From assembly GCA_030836365.1 (NCBI GenBank), contig JAURQB010000048.1:1-13133 (forward strand): a stretch of 13,133 bases of DNA. Direction: 5' to 3'. Under the pieces are notes generated by a model. That model was not told where the DNA came from. It worked only from the letters and a program-made list of their open reading frames with translations, and did not search any database. Made by a program: the position numbers and the translations under genes. Below, piece by piece: positions 13,028 to 13,133 of this stretch. The DNA comes from Bdellovibrionota bacterium. Lineage in GTDB: Bacteria; Bdellovibrionota; Bacteriovoracia; Bacteriovoracales; Bacteriovoracaceae. How positions within the stretch are numbered: the stretch's first letter is position 1; each line of letters starts with the position of its first letter.

Positions 13028-13133
13028 AGCTTGGAGAGTTTGATCCTGGCTCAGAACGAACGCTGGCGGCGTGCTTAACACATGCAAGTCGAACGAGAAA
13101 GCCCTTCGGGGTGAGTAGAGTGGCGCACGGGTG
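13028..13133 (+). rRNA. 16S ribosomal RNA, 5' end only
   Basis: AGAGTTTGATCCTGGCTCAG (13035-13054) is the universal 27F region. Counting back as in E. coli numbering puts the mature 5' end near 13028. AACGCTGGCGGCGTGCTTAA, CATGCAAGTCGAACG and GTGGCGCACGGGTG follow. The V1 loop is short (GAGAAAGCCCTTCGGGGTGAGTAGA), a form I recall from Bdellovibrionota. The gene runs off the right edge. Confidence 0.97.

Noticed and set aside
1..13133. Search for CRISPR repeats, insertion sequences, phage or toxin-antitoxin genes
   Set aside because: No repeated spacer-like units, transposase motifs or terminal inverted repeats seen; every stretch is explained by metabolic, respiratory, folding or rRNA genes.

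Overview
The window is AT-rich chromosomal DNA of an aerobic, Gram-negative-type bacterium (lipoprotein signal peptides, CuA/heme-copper oxidase). The best taxonomic clue is the first ~106 nt of a 16S rRNA gene at the right edge. Its short V1 loop followed by GAGTAGAGTGGCGCACGGGTG recalls Bdellovibrionota (Bdellovibrio/Bacteriovorax-like bacteria), and the low GC would fit the Bacteriovoracales side. This is recall-based inference from a short 16S segment, not a search result.

Region 1 (1-5705) is a tryptophan/kynurenine catabolic locus. kynB (kynurenine formamidase, cut by the left edge) diverges from a tightly packed trio on the plus strand: a 4-oxalocrotonate decarboxylase-like gene, kynU (kynureninase) and kynurenine 3-monooxygenase. 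Facing the trio on the minus strand are kynA (tryptophan 2,3-dioxygenase) and a GNAT acetyltransferase. Together they cover tryptophan -> N-formylkynurenine -> kynurenine -> 3-hydroxykynurenine -> 3-hydroxyanthranilate. The decarboxylase belongs to the lower 2-aminomuconate/4-oxalocrotonate meta-type branch, so the locus looks built for full breakdown of tryptophan rather than only NAD synthesis. Genes for the intervening steps are not in the window.

Region 2 (5706-12047) is a cytochrome c oxidase operon on the plus strand: ctaB (heme O synthase), coxB (CuA subunit II), coxA (subunit I), coxC (short subunit III), a diheme cytochrome c lipoprotein, a Sco-type copper chaperone, coxD (subunit IV) and a 55-codon single-span membrane protein gene. 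The order suggests one transcription unit, possibly with an internal promoter before coxB. Subunit I keeps all redox ligands and the D-channel residues but has Phe where the K-channel Lys belongs.

Region 3 (12049-12570, minus) is a periplasmic lipoprotein cyclophilin that converges on the oxidase operon with a 1-nt gap.

Region 4 (12609-13133) is the start of an rRNA operon: A-tract UP-like element, strong promoter (TTGACA-N17-TAAATT), tRNA-Ala(UGC), a boxA-like antitermination site, hairpins, then 16S rRNA running off the right edge. tRNA-Ala lying before 16S instead of in the 16S-23S spacer is unusual.

No mobile element, CRISPR array, phage gene or defence system is visible, and I do not see a wholly new multi-gene system. 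The most notable points are two active-site substitutions in otherwise canonical enzymes (kynureninase PLP Asp->Asn; oxidase K-channel Lys->Phe), a perfect 13-bp hairpin inside the start of coxC, the small unlabelled gene ending the oxidase operon, the acetyltransferase coupled to kynA, and the tRNA-first rRNA operon. No gene-free stretch exceeds 300 bases.
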